NCBI GenBank assembly: GCA_022478985.1
Contig: JAKSZP010006612.1
Coordinates: 186,001 to 250,000, forward strand
From: Massospora cicadina
Taxonomy: Eukaryota > Entomophthoromycota > Entomophthoromycetes > Entomophthorales > Entomophthoraceae
DNA: 64,000 nt
Direction of reading: 5' to 3'
This document shows, piece after piece, positions 21,900 through 33,623 of the stretch (its first letter is position 1; every line of letters begins with the position of its first letter). The notes below the pieces were generated by a model. That model searched no databases. It worked only from the letters and a program-made list of their open reading frames with translations, and was not told where the DNA came from. A program made the translations under genes and the position numbers.

Positions 21900-23110
21900 A
21901 ATTCTTACTGAGGACTTGCTATTGGAAAACACCTCACTGGTGACCAAGAGAAACAAGTGCTTCAGTTATTAGAAGAATGGTCTGAGATATTTGCTATCAA
22001 GTTGGACAGGTTTATACACCCTTTCTGGTCCAAAAAAGTATCAACCCCAAAGGCCCTACCTCTTGACCAGATTTCTGACCTAGAGCATACCCTGGACGAA
22101 ATATTAGTAGCTGCTGTCCCTTCTTGTCTGTCATGCGCCTTTCTCAATATACTTCTCTGCCCAAACCAATCCTAGTCTCAGAGTTGGAAAGTTTAATATG
22201 ACAAAATAAGAAAATTTTGTATAGATTTAGAGAATGCTAGGAAGCCCTTAACCATATTCCTCATCCCCCTCTCCAATGAGGGCTCAATCAGGATCCACTG
22301 TGGATGTAAAATTTGATAATTGGGGCAGCCTAAGGCAGAAATAATCTAGTTCAAAGATAAAATTGGACAAAAAGTTAGTTGAAAAAGGTTCGAAATGGGG
22401 ATCAAAATCCTTCACCAAATTACAAGTTCTTGAATATAAATATGACAATTCAGAATTTACCAAACCAGCTTAAGTATAGTATGGGGATCTCAGCCAATTT
22501 TAATACTATGAAAGATTGATTAAAGCAATGATTCCTAACATAACTAAAGTAAAATAGCTGTTCAATCACAAACTTATAGCTTAACAGTCCCCCTCTCTAT
22601 TATCACATTTTAACCCAGCACCCTGCTAAAGGTAAGGTGCTGGTCTACTAATTTTTGTTATTTCCGCAAATAAATTCTATTAAAAACCACAGTGTTTTAA
22701 TTTAATTCTGTTTATCATCTTATTTATAGAAAACTATTTCTGGTATGGACAAGTTAGAGGCATGGGAAGGTCTAGCACACTGTTTCCAGTTGAAGGGAAA
22801 TATATTGGTGATAAATATACCCAAATCCCAAAAATGGTGCCACTAACCCTGAAAGAATCCTCACCCCATCATCCTCACTAGTTCTAGTGTTTAACCCTCT
22901 TACATCAATTCCCCTCACACAACCCTTACTAGAGAGGCGCCGCCCAGCAGTTTGGACCTGCTATTGTGGTTACTGGGGCACCCATATTCGCTAACATTTT
23001 CTCTTAAAACACTCAGTACCTACCATCTTTAGCGCAAACATCTCCACATAGTCACAGGTATATTTGAGCCCATGTTATTTTGGGTGCTCAGTAACAAGTC
23101 AATGTAAGGT
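21900..23110 (+). pseudogene. Unassigned GC-richer relic, perhaps an old retroelement
   Basis: It stands out from its AT-rich surroundings. The best-preserved part (21957-22175) reads EKQVLQLLEEWSEIFAIK, which resembles the linker just before RT in Ty3 elements (helical LLxEWxxIFA). The similarity stops there and no RT motif follows. Farther on, frames carry short sensible stretches separated by stops. A possible intron (GTAAGG at about 22633 to TATAG at about 22729) separates two of them. It may be a dead retroelement or a dead host gene; I cannot decide. Confidence 0.3.
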
Positions 23111-23782
23111 AAAATTATGCATGTGGCGACAATACAAAAATTTTACTCTTCAAATCACTACTAATTAAATTTTACTTTTAAGACTAAATACTGATTTTTA
23201 TAATTAGGCCTTTGCTATAAGGTATGTAAGCTTAAAGTTGGTTAGCATTTTATATACATTTATCCAATGGTATCTTTGAGGGTTATTGTTATCATTATAT
23301 TTTTGTTCACCAGTTCACATAATTTTGACCACCAAAGAAATTTCCAATACCAGAAATTAGTAGATTCTGACAACCCAGATTTTGAGTACATAAGTGTATT
23401 CTATTATTATATATGGAATATAGTAAAATAGCTTGTGTTTAAACGTAATTCTAAAGTTACTATCATACCATTGAAACTGGATTAGATCTTAATATCCTAA
23501 CATTAGAAGGCTAGATCAAATTTTAGAAGCATATTTAGAGGAGAGTTTAAATATACATAAGCAATACTCAAAAGAATGCTAAGTATAAAACTGGAATTAA
23601 ATTAAATATTTTTCAGTTAGTAAAGTTTTAGTTCAGTGCATTTGAAGTTCAAATTAGCAACAAGCTTTTTGAAAATAAGCAGTAGCAAAGCTTTTTATAT
23701 TATACACTGATTTGTAATTTCATTAAAGTTTCAAATGCTAAAATCTTTACTTATATCTTATGATGGTAGTTGGCATGAATCA

Positions 23783-23970
23783 TGACATGATTTTGGGTCA
23801 AAATCATTGAGACAAGGAGGTAATGAGTAAGGCCAAAGGGGTCAAGCTGTCCAACCCCCCTGATCTCAAGTATACCCTGGATCAACGCTGGGTTCAGGCC
23901 AAGAAGGCCCAGGTTGATACTAATGAGGTGCATGATGAATCCCAGGGCGATACATCAATGGGATGAAAAT
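23783..23970 (+). repeat. H: fragment of a B/G-family LTR
   Basis: It starts TGACATGATTTTGG (decayed TGTCATG) and contains the block coding for PDLKYTLDQRWVQAK.AQVDT, homologous to the LTR frames of B (minus strand) and G (plus strand). Similarity fades after about 23965. No matching second LTR or interior was found nearby. Confidence 0.65.
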
Positions 23971-25964
23971 CACTTTATCTAGTTTAAATCAGGGTGGAAC
24001 AGAGCGTATAATTTTTTTAAACGATAGTTGGAGTCATTCATGAGATATGATTTTACAAAAAATGGTAATATTTGACCGGTTCATATATCTCACATGTCAG
24101 CTTAATCCAAGTATGGGACTACCATCAGTGGTAGTCTCATGTTATTGTCTGAATAGAGTTCTAATCCTTAACCAGATGATTTTAGCCCATTGGTTTGTTT
24201 TTCCTTATATCCAAGTCTAGGCTGACCAATCTCTCTGTTGTGAATCTCTTTTCCAATAAAAAATCAATGCGTTTTTCTTACCAATGATACCTTACCTACC
24301 TTACCTTTTACCTCTTTATGGTGTTTAATGGGGGTCTTATAATAACAGTGAAGGTGTTGGCAGCTTCCAAAATTGGAGTTTTCTTATTTGTTAGTAGTCT
24401 TAACTTGGAGAGTTAGAGAAACTCTTCTCAAAGTAGTATCTATTTGTAGTTTATATTTGTACAACCTTTAACAAGATTCATCAACTGGGTCAGCGGAAGG
24501 CTAAAGGGGTTTAAAACATAGGGTCTTTCATCTGAGTTTTAAGTCTTGACAGAAATAGAGAGCATTCAATTAGAATCAGCAAAAATAACTTTTCAAATAA
24601 AGGAAAGCGATATATGTAGGCTTTAACTCTGTAATCATCTTGTCTAGGCGTCATAAAATTTCACAAAAATTTGTACCTTTATTCCTTTGGCGTTACAGCC
24701 TCCAATAATCTTTATATTTCACCAATGTGTAATCTAAAAGTAGTTATATATCTTTTGGTGAACTAATTTAGGTTAGGATAGTCATAATAAAAAATAGTTT
24801 GTGAGCGTTATATAATACTGGACAAAGTAGTTGTCAGAATAAAATTCATTAAAGTAAAATTCTATATACGTTATGATCATTTTATCTATTAAAGATAATA
24901 AAGTTAAGATTATTTTTTCCGTATGGCAATACTTTAGGTGGTTGTATATAAGTATAGAAGAAGAATTAGCTGAACATTGACACTGATATAGTTTTAGGGT
25001 AGTGATAAAAAATAATTACAGTTACAAAAAATATATTTATAATAAAATTCAAAAAAGTCTCAGGCTACAGTTCTATTAGACATTAAAACTTTCATGGCAG
25101 AGTAGTTACAACTTGTCATTCTTTGCCTAAAACATATGAAAGTGTATTGTATAACTTTGACCAATAAAGTATCTGATACAGAGAGTTTATGTATTTCCAC
25201 CTATAACATTAGGTCATAAAGCCTTAGAGTAGGGACAATGGTATTATATATTCCAAGAACGGCAATGTACACTAAATTCTAGTTTCACTCAGAAAAGGGA
25301 GTGTCAGGAGGAGCAATTTTCTGGCACAGTTAAAATGTGGACACTAAATGTGACAGAGTGTAGGTTTATTTTATCATGAAGTTAGATTATTATTAGGAAA
25401 ATATGTGAGCCAAAATTATAAATTTAGGTGTAAATATATATTTAAAGGAGCACTAAAGCACCATACATAAATCCTCAAGAGTATAATTTAAACTTTAGCA
25501 TATAGTTATTCTCTGGGTTAATTTCAAATTATTTTACATTTACATTTTAATTTATATTATTTATTATTATATCTTAAACTAAATTTTCTTTAGCTAAACT
25601 TGTTTTAATATATATAATTTATTAAAAAATTAATATACTTTAAATTTTAATTTCTAAGCTAATAAAAGTTTACTAGATTTGAGATTCACTATAAATTTTT
25701 CTTGGCATATCTTCACATTTTTATATCCTACTAAATCTATACAGTTTTAAGAGATATATAGATTTTGGAGTGCAAAAGTATGCCATCATTGTATAGATTG
25801 TATTAAAAACAAACTAGACACCTAAAAAAATTAAAATTATAAAATATCTTTTTATTTTTATAGATGAAAGCTATATTGAATATTAGCTTTTAAGACAAAA
25901 TTTCTAAGTTTATAGCTCATTTTTAATAAAGTTAGCAGTGCTAATTATACTGTTTTTATTAATT
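23971..25964. other. Mostly AT-rich, no gene seen
   Basis: It may include the eroded remainder of LTR H in its first few hundred bases. A perfect 8 bp hairpin (GACTACCA, loop TCAG, TGGTAGTC) lies at 24117-24136. No coding region or RNA gene is supported. Confidence 0.5.
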
Positions 25965-26150
25965 CATTTATTCCTAAAGTGGGCATTATCACCCCCAGGG
26001 TCCATGGAACTGCTGAGAGGTTCTTATCTAAATCAAATTTAATTTGGGGGTCCCTATAGACCAAATTGGGAGCTACTGTCATAAAAAGATAATATTGGTA
26101 AATTTTACTTAATTATAAAGATGTATAAGTTATATGTTTTAGGAACCATT
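25965..26150 (+). mobile_element. hAT-like repeat, left part, interrupted by A2
   Basis: It contains TTCCTAAAGTGGGCATTATC and CCAGGGTCCATGGAACTGCT, matching 41825-41900 (TTCCCAAAGTAGTATG, AAGGTTCCATGGAGCCAC). The similarity resumes after A2 at about 41425-41485 (ACATCAAAGATAAA...GCAGTTGTGCAGAGTTATC against about 41965-42022). A2 therefore inserted into this repeat. The TTCCCAAAGTGGG start is typical of hAT-type ends, but no transposase is present. Confidence 0.45.
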
Positions 26151-27201
26151 TGTAGGCTTCTATTTTTGAGATGCTTGATGGTGCTAATTAAGGAAAGCCC
26201 AACAGTCAATACTTGCTTTAGGTCTAAGGCTTTCAGAAATCCTTTTTTATTCTTATTTGGGAGGCCAAGTTTTGCTTAGGTCCTACCACATAGATTTATC
26301 CAACCTATGGTAAAAGGCAAAGGGATTTATTGAAAGAAATTCAGCAAATGGAGATTAAGATATAAATCTTAGCTTTCTTAGTAAATAGATTAGTGATAAT
26401 ATGTTATTCCTAACAAAAAATCTTCATAAGGAATTAGAACAATATAATTTAAGGGGATATTGATGTAGGCTCTTCATTGGATATCACATCTAAATATGTG
26501 AGTACCTTTGTAGCATACTTTTTATTTCATTACTGAAAGCTAATTGCCTATGATGAGATGACATTGAATTACTAAGTCAATTTTGGGCAGTTATGAATTT
26601 GTACCTCTTGAGGTATTTAATCAAAATGTGGTATTATGTATCCATTGTAGACATTACTCCTCATCCTGAGGTTCTTTTAAATTTTAAATTTTATTCAAGG
26701 TGGGCCAACCTGGGGACAGTACCGCACCAATTAGGGAAGTTAAGAAAATGGGAAAGGAGGATAAAACCTGGAAAACCTCCATGCACGGCATATGATAGGC
26801 CAGGAACTCCATGGACCGCCTTTGCTATTCGCTATCTCAGTTGGGGCATTGGCGCGCAAAACCAACACAGTCAAAATTATCCCCTACCCAAAGTCCATTA
26901 CCAGGACCAAACTCGGGAGGCAGTGGTAGAGGGTCCATACTCTACCACTGGGGTATCCTCCCTTGTCCTGAGGTTCTTTTAACTCAGCTAAATAATATTT
27001 TAGACAAGGACTTGATGCCTTAGGTTGGGTCTGAAAAGATATTCATAATAAACCTTTGCATCACTATTGATTAATTTAAAAATATATAGTAAAATCAGAG
27101 TATTTTCTAAGATTACTAAGTAGGCTTACTTGATGAGTTGTTTTGTAAAAATCACTTGGTCAATATTCTTTTTAGGATGTCTGGTAACCAGGTATCTGAC
27201 A
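26151..27201 (-). repeat. A2 3' LTR, interrupted by a SINE
   Basis: It runs TGTAGGCTTC to TATCTGACA. Removing the SINE and one duplication leaves about 750 bp, matching the other family A LTRs. It supplies the empty-site reference for element C near 26541-26575. Confidence 0.85.
26681..26965 (-). mobile_element. tRNA-derived SINE, copy 1 (285 bp)
   Basis: Flanked by a perfect 17 bp duplication, TCCTGAGGTTCTTTTAA, at 26664-26680 and 26966-26982. Such a length is typical of LINE-mobilised retroposons and unlike the 5 bp of LTR elements. On the minus strand it has a tRNA-like A box (TACCCCAGTGGTAGAG, about 26940-26955) and about 30 bases later a B box (GTTTGGTCC, about 26904-26912, from GTTCGATCC). 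It ends in an A-rich tail (AATAAAATTTAAAA). The uninterrupted site is at 41176-41205 in the sister LTR. A second copy lies at 29680-29961. Confidence 0.7.
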
Positions 27202-27204
27202 TCA

Positions 27205-28290
27205 TATCCTTCAATAGTATTAGCGGGGGTGTATAAAGTAAGGATGGAATATTTACTTGGATATTGGGACTTCAGTTTCTAGAGAATTAATTAATATACA
27301 CTTCACGCTTATAAGTATAAGGTAGGGTCCTTCCCAAACGGAATCTAATGATCTTTATATGCCACTATGAAGTTGTGGTAGTTTAAGACTTTACCATAAA
27401 TCTCTTAAGTGGAAAATGTCGACAGGTTGCGTTCACTGACTGGTCTTCTCTTATAACCATTTTTCAGATTTGTCATTGCATCATATTAGAGTCAAATAAT
27501 TTTTTGCACTAATTGTCTTAACGCTTTTCAGGATTTTTGGCATTATCACTGTTAGCTTTTTGTTCTGATAGGGACAGGATGCTAGGTTCTCTTCCATTCA
27601 AGACCAAAATGGGGGATATTCTGATAATATGATGATAGCTGATCTGGTAAGCCATCAGCGCACTTGGAAGGTATAAAATCACAGTGTAGGGAATTGGAGT
27701 AATCATCTATCTCATTTGATCCTTAAGTCCCAATTGCTCATTCTAAGTTTCCTTTTTTGATGTTTTCTGGGGAACTTGATAAAGCTGTTGTATTTTATGA
27801 TGTTTTCTAGGATCCTCAAACTTTCAAGGCAAAGTTTTTTTCATTATTTTATAGAAATACACGAGTACAATTATTCCAAGTATAATAATTGATATAAGAG
27901 ATTGGCAGTGGCCTTGATGGCTTGCGCGGGATATGATATTGCTTTGATCCATTTTATGAAGTGATTAATTCCTAAAAATATATCGCCTTCTTCTTAATAG
28001 TTTAGAAATGGACGTACAACACTTAAACTAAAGGTACGGAATGGCTTCTGAGGGATCATCAGCTTATATGTGTACTTAACCTTATGCATTAATTGTTTCT
28101 GAAAAGTTATGCGATCATCTAAAACTTTCACTACAGAGTCTATAATTTCTTCCCAATAATAGCGATTTTTGATCCATTTTAGGTCTTTTTAGCCCTTCTA
28201 TGTTCCAAGTTTTTTTAGGCTTCCACTATAACTGATACCTTTACAAAGGTAATAAGTAAGGTAAGCAACCTGTTATGACTCTCTTGTATA
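27205..28290 (-). pseudogene. A2 integrase remnant
   Basis: On the minus strand the integrase tail is seen at 27518-27706 (LMAYQISYHHIIRISP, NGREPSIL), equivalent to MAYHISFHKI in A3. The N-terminal YYWEEIIDSVV block lies at about 28130-28190, where the zinc-binding cysteines of A1 are lost. The frame is broken throughout. Confidence 0.6.
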
Positions 28291-29679
28291 ATCAACCATC
28301 ATTTTCTATTTTTTTCAAGTGCCATTTCAACATCATTATACTTGGTTCATCTTTGTCCTTTTGAGAGTCCATCCTAATGTGTAGATTGTGTATCCATTCA
28401 GCTTTGTTGTTTACAAATGGAGCAGGGGCAGTCAGGTTAATCCATCCATATTCATGTGTCGCATCCCTGCTCAATGAATATTATTATATCATGATACTGT
28501 AACCTGAGAGTCCATTATGGTGGATTCTCAGAAGGTTCTTTCATGTTTTGAAGCAAATTAAAATAAAGATGTTCCATAGTTAATGTGAAATTTGTACATA
28601 AAGTAAGGATTGAAAAAGTTTTACAGCAAGTAGAACTGCTAGGCATTCCTTTTCCATGACACTATAGCTTTTTAACTTTTGAAAGTGTCTTTGCTGTAAT
28701 ATGATATAAAATGGTCAATGTCTTTGTCATACAGCTGTTGGGATATCCCCTACTACTATATTGGATGCATCCATGAAGAAGATGGATGGCTTCCCTTAAT
28801 CCAGATATCACAAAATTATCCCTATTTTATTAATCCTTCATTGTCATAAAAGTTATTTCTGTTTTAATCTATACAAAAGGTGTTTCTTTGCAAATAAGCG
28901 AATGAAAGTCTTAACAAGATGATAGAATTTGGGAATAAACTGATGATGTTACCTTAACATCTCTAAGAATACCTGTATATTTTTGAGACTCTTTGGTTCA
29001 GGGATCTGGTAAAATGCTTTGGCTTTATTGTATAGGGTTTGAATTCCTTCTTAAGATATGGCGTGTCCTAGAAATTAATTCATGTTGGAAAAAAGTACAC
29101 CTTGTGGTTTGAGTTTAATTTTAATTTTTTTAATCATTGGAAAACAGTCTTGAGATAAATATAGATGATTTGTAAAGGTTTTTGAAAACTCTATTATGTC
29201 ATATAAATAATAAATCACACAGCTTAAGTGAGCTCTTGCAAGATATATTTATAACCCATTGGAATGAGGTGGGGACATTACATAATCCCTGGGGGAGCTG
29301 GGTAGGTTAGTATCCTTCTGTGCATATTAAGGCACACTTTTCTTAGTCTCTGGCAATAAATCCATCTGTCAGTAACCACTGGCAAGGCCCATTGTGGAGA
29401 ATTTAATTGATCCAGAGAGTCATTCCAGAGCATATCAATTATTGATATTGGATAGCTGTCCTTTGTGAAGATGTTTGGCTTCTTATAATCCATTACTATT
29501 CTAAAACCACCATTTTTCTTCTTTATGCATAATAGTGAGGATAAACATGGACTCTGGGAGGGCACAAGCAAGCCAGCATCCAATAATTGATTAAAATTGG
29601 CCTTGATATAGTGCTCCTCTACCTTCAACTCCTTGTGTGGGTTTAATTTTATTGGACTTAAATTTATCATATCAATTCT
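28291..29679 (-). pseudogene. A2 RNase H and reverse transcriptase remnant
   Basis: The RT start is the clearest part (29278-29670: VEEHYIKANFNQLLDAGLL, GGFRIVMDYKKPN, FTKDSYPI). The catalytic motif reads YLYDII at about 29195-29215, so the first Asp of YxDD is now Tyr. The RNase H region (about 28480-29000) is recognisable only by DNA similarity to A1 and A3. The piece at 28292-28474 (EWIHNLHIRMDSQ, DEPSIMMLKWHLKK) lies between RNase H and integrase. SINE copy 2 interrupts just upstream of the RT start. Confidence 0.65.
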
Positions 29680-29961
29680 TTTTTTATTTTATTCAAGGTG
29701 GGCCAACCTGGGGACAATACCGCACCAATTATGGAAGTGAAGAAAATGGGAAAGAAGGATAAAACCTGGAAAACCTTCATGCGCAGCATATGATAGGCCA
29801 GGAACTCCATGGACCGCCTTTGCTATTTGCTACCTCGGTTCAGGGCATTGGCGCGCAAAACCAACACAGTCAAAATTATCCCCTACCCAAAGTCCATTAC
29901 TGGGATCGACTTGGGAGGCAGCGGTAGAGGGTCTATACTTACCACTGGGGTATCCTCCCTT
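29680..29961 (-). mobile_element. tRNA-derived SINE, copy 2
   Basis: About 90% identical to 26681-26965 from CAAGGTGGGCC to GGTATCCTCCCTT. The B-box core here is TCGATCC, unmutated where copy 1 reads TTGGTCC, so the two copies together show the tRNA-like T-arm. The A box is again TACCCCAGTGG. Flanks (ATATCAATTCTTTTT left, ATAATAATTCTGTTT right) look like an eroded duplication with about 4 mismatches. Confidence 0.7.
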
Positions 29962-30930
29962 CTATTATAATAATTCTGTTTATCCAATTTTCATATGACT
30001 GTAATTGACATCTGACATGTAAAGATAGTTTGATAATCATCAAATAGCTGATACACCTTCTCAAGATCCTCTTAAATTTAATTTATCAGATACTTGGACT
30101 GAGGAATTGCACAAAAATAAATTATCAGTAAATGGGCCCAAATTAAGTTGAGTACCAATTAAATGTACCTTGACAATTTTTTTAATTAGATTTAATTATC
30201 ATTTTTCTATCTCCTAATGTTTCCTAACTATTATTTATAAATTTATTAGGTTGACAAGAAGTAACTCGATTGGCTGCTGATAAGCTGGGTTAAGTACTCT
30301 GGGTAATACTCTTAGTTCAGTTACATTGGCTCCATCAATGCGAGTGATGAGTAATAGGAAATTATGAGGTATCTTCAGGAGTTATTTTGGTTAAACCAAG
30401 CTTTATTATCCTAGTTTAATTCTTACCTCTTTGGTAGCATAGTATAATATTCCATCTTCCACATCTACTACATAAGAAAACTTTTTTATACTTTATCCAG
30501 AAGCATAATAACGTAAAGGCAAAAGAAAAACAGGGTACTTAACCTGAAAATTAAAATTCCTTCTTGCTGTATTTTATTATTCAGCTCAAGGGGACCTTCA
30601 TAAATGAGTAGAAAAAAACCCTTCTTTCAAATATATAATTTCCATATACTGATCTTAAATTGAATTTTAATGAGTATGCCAAACTTACTGTTGTCCAAGG
30701 AGATAGTGGAAGCTGAAAAGCTAACTAGCAATTCAAATTGGCGAGGAGAAGTAAGTACCTATTAATCTAGCTTATCTAACCCGCAGGGCTGTATTCTTGG
30801 GTGTATTTGAGGTCTGGTCACCTTTTTTTTAATATTCTGAGATGAGATAACACTGATTGGAGATCCCATATCCAAGATAGCTATTACTCAGACCTTTTTA
30901 GTCACTAATTCTTCTTTGTTTATTGTTCCT
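29962..30930 (-). pseudogene. A2 RT leader and protease region
   Basis: Colinear with A1 5350-5618 plus 12443-13100, without the B insertion. The landmark GCTGATAAGCTGG near 30275 is the block adjacent to the B insertion point in A1. The active-site segment reads AILDMGSPISVIS at about 30862-30900, keeping Asp and Gly but with Met between them. Confidence 0.55.
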
Positions 30931-33180
30931 CCAAACTTTGGAGTTATGGATAAAACTTCTTTATGACAAAACGTTGCATTGTGCTTCCTTTTGGTCTCAA
31001 GGTACTTCTTCTTAATTTCTTGTAGACTGTGTACGCTAGAGATGGGTTGAAACAATAGTGAAAGGGACTTTCAGCATCACTGGCCTTATCAATTACCCTT
31101 AGACTTATAATAACTTGACAGAGTTATTTATCTTTTTGGGACTTGGGCATTGTAAATACTTTTGGATTTCAAGTTTTCCATGATGTCAATCTCAGCGTGT
31201 GTACCTAAAGTATAATAACTATTACCATAATACCTCTTCAGAGTTATCACTAAAATTGTTATTAATGCATGTGAGGTGAGCGATTGGCATGTTTTTATCT
31301 CAGGTACTGCAGGTTGACTAACTTTAAATGTACAGGACCCTAAGCTGAATGACATTTTTGCTGCTCAGAGAGGGCAGGTTCTCCTTAAAGCACTTATTTT
31401 TGGTGTGGTTATTCCTCTTACAGAATTACACTTGAGATCCTCCATCTTCTTTTTGTTTTCTTTATCCATCTATACACTCTGGGTTTTGCAGAAGCCTTTC
31501 TGGGAAATTTCAGGTTTGTGTATAACAACCACAATGAGCGAGGCTTCTTTGATTCTAAAGGTAGAGCTGATGCTTCATTTGTCTGAAGTAACATGTATGG
31601 AAAAGTAGGGATTACTATGTAAAGCAGCAACAAAGACTGCTTTGGCATCATTTAGTATGAGCATTATTAAAATAAATAGAGTTTGAGACTTAATATAGAA
31701 TTGCTCTATAAAGTTAGCTAGGGGTTCAGTTCAACGTTTTGCAATTATCATGAAAACCTTTTTCTTCATACATAAGCTTTTCTTGTAATCAAAATTATTT
31801 GATTAGCGCTTCTTTCACTTTGTTCCAAATATTCAGGTCGTCCATGATAGGGACCTAAACCTCCTGTGCCATGAGACTTAAACAAGAAAAGATATGTTAT
31901 CCTTTTAATGATCAGTTGCACCTTCCATTGTGGCCTCAAAGACATCAAGGAAGGATGAGATGCTCCTTTGATAAACATCTTTATTATTCTCTAAGTTTCT
32001 AATGCATATGTTTGAGAGCATTAATTTGTTGTATATGGTAGTGTGTAAAGTGATTTGTAATTTGTTTTCGTCTTCTAACAACCCAATACGCCTGGTTTGA
32101 TCCTCTCTTATCTCTGACATTCGGCGGTTTGTGGAGTTTTGTCCTTCTTGGCTTTTAGTTCCTCCATGAGGGAGTTCCAGCGCTGCTCAGCATCATCAAG
32201 AGTACAATAAATCTGGTCAGGCTCTTCTCAGTTAGCTGGTTTGCTTCTTATCTTGCTCTCTATTTTGATAATGCATTCAATAATTGTTTTAGTTAACACT
32301 TGGGTTGCTAGGGGTTACCAGATCCTTCTCAACATGAGCTACTCATGAGATAAGGTTTTGTAACACCAACTGAGCTTCTGAAGTTCATTGGGCTTCAAGT
32401 TTGTCAATCTTGTTAAAGCAAGTGTTTTTAATCTGAGGCACTTAATTTGTTCTTCCGCCTTATGTCAACTAATAGAAACATGGACAGCCATTTTACTATA
32501 GGCAGCAGCGTCTTACTGCTGAAGTTCATGTGCAAACTTTCCAATTGGTTTCTGGGTCTTTTCGTTAGACTCTAAAAGGTCCTTTTGAGAAATTCCATGG
32601 CCTTTCCGCTTACTTAAGAACTTTGGAATCAATGAGTACCATTTGGTTGTGGAATAGATGATAAAAAAGCGATATACTTAAAGTTGTCTTTATGTATCCC
32701 CATTAATTGTGACGCCAAATTTTAACCTTGATAATAAGCCACCCTTAACTCCCCTTAGGTATTGGTGTGATGATGAAGCTCCCCATTATGTACTTTTAAT
32801 AAGTGCACAATATGGGATTGTGCAGGGTGTACAAACTGCATGACATATATGGATAGTTTAGCAATTGACCTGTACATCTCTGAGGAGCACTAGATTTATA
32901 CAAAACTATAGGAGTCCTTTCCTTGACAGATGACCCTATGTGGCTGTCTCTTTCATCTAAATTTATAATTTCCCAAATTAAGTCTTTAACTACCTCAAAT
33001 AAAATCAAGGTAGACTAAATGATTCTGGAATCTCCATTGATGTTTTTGTATTCCTTTAAATGACAACAAAGGTGGACTTCCCATATCATCATCATATTCA
33101 CCGTTTCCATTGTGTGCCCAGTGCTATACTATTAAATGGATTAACTTCCATGTTGTGATCAAATAATTGCATGGATGATT
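30931..33180 (-). pseudogene. A2 Gag remnant
   Basis: The zinc knuckle is best seen near 31395-31435: CKRNNHTKNKC keeps C-x4-H-x4-C, and the preceding Cys is offset by a one-base deletion. Upstream in the protein, 31905-32120 (LLEDENKLQITLHTTIYNK) looks helical or coiled-coil. The N-terminal part at 32796-33008 is diverged from A1 and A3. Many stops. Confidence 0.55.
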
Positions 33181-33196
33181 AAGCATTAACTGCGCC

Positions 33197-33211
33197 ATTG
33201 TAGTGAGAACA
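33197..33211 (-). other. A2 primer-binding site (mutated)
   Basis: The plus strand TTGTAGTGAGAACA aligns with CTGTAGTGAGCACCA of A1 and D, with one substitution and a one-base loss, and has the same three-base spacing to the LTR. Confidence 0.5.
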
Positions 33212-33214
33212 TCC

Positions 33215-33623
33215 TTTAGGGCTTCCATTTTTTATGCTTATAAGTACTAATCTCAAAAAACCAACAGTCATACTTGCTTTAAGTTTATGCCTTTTGCCAG
33301 TATTATGTTTATTTTTTTGATCATATTTTCTTAGGCCTCATTAAAAAAACTATCCATACTATAATAAGAAGGCAAATAAAATATCAAAATAAAAGTCACA
33401 GAATAAAGATTTATATTTAAAATGTTATTTTATTAGTAAATAATTTTTTGTAAATTTATATGCTATTTATAAGAATACTTTACCATTTGTAAAGAGAATA
33501 ATATAGTGATCCAAGGATGATATCTAAATGTATGCTTTTCATTGGATATCACTAATTTGGATTTGTGAATACCTTTGTAGCCTACTTTTTGTAGGCATTA
33601 TTGAAAGCTTTTATGGCCATTCC
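33215..33623 (-). repeat. A2 5' LTR, left part (split by C)
   Basis: It starts TTTAGGGCTTCC (TG mutated to TT) and follows the family A LTR up to the insertion point of C at 33623. The remainder continues at 41059-41415. Confidence 0.75.
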
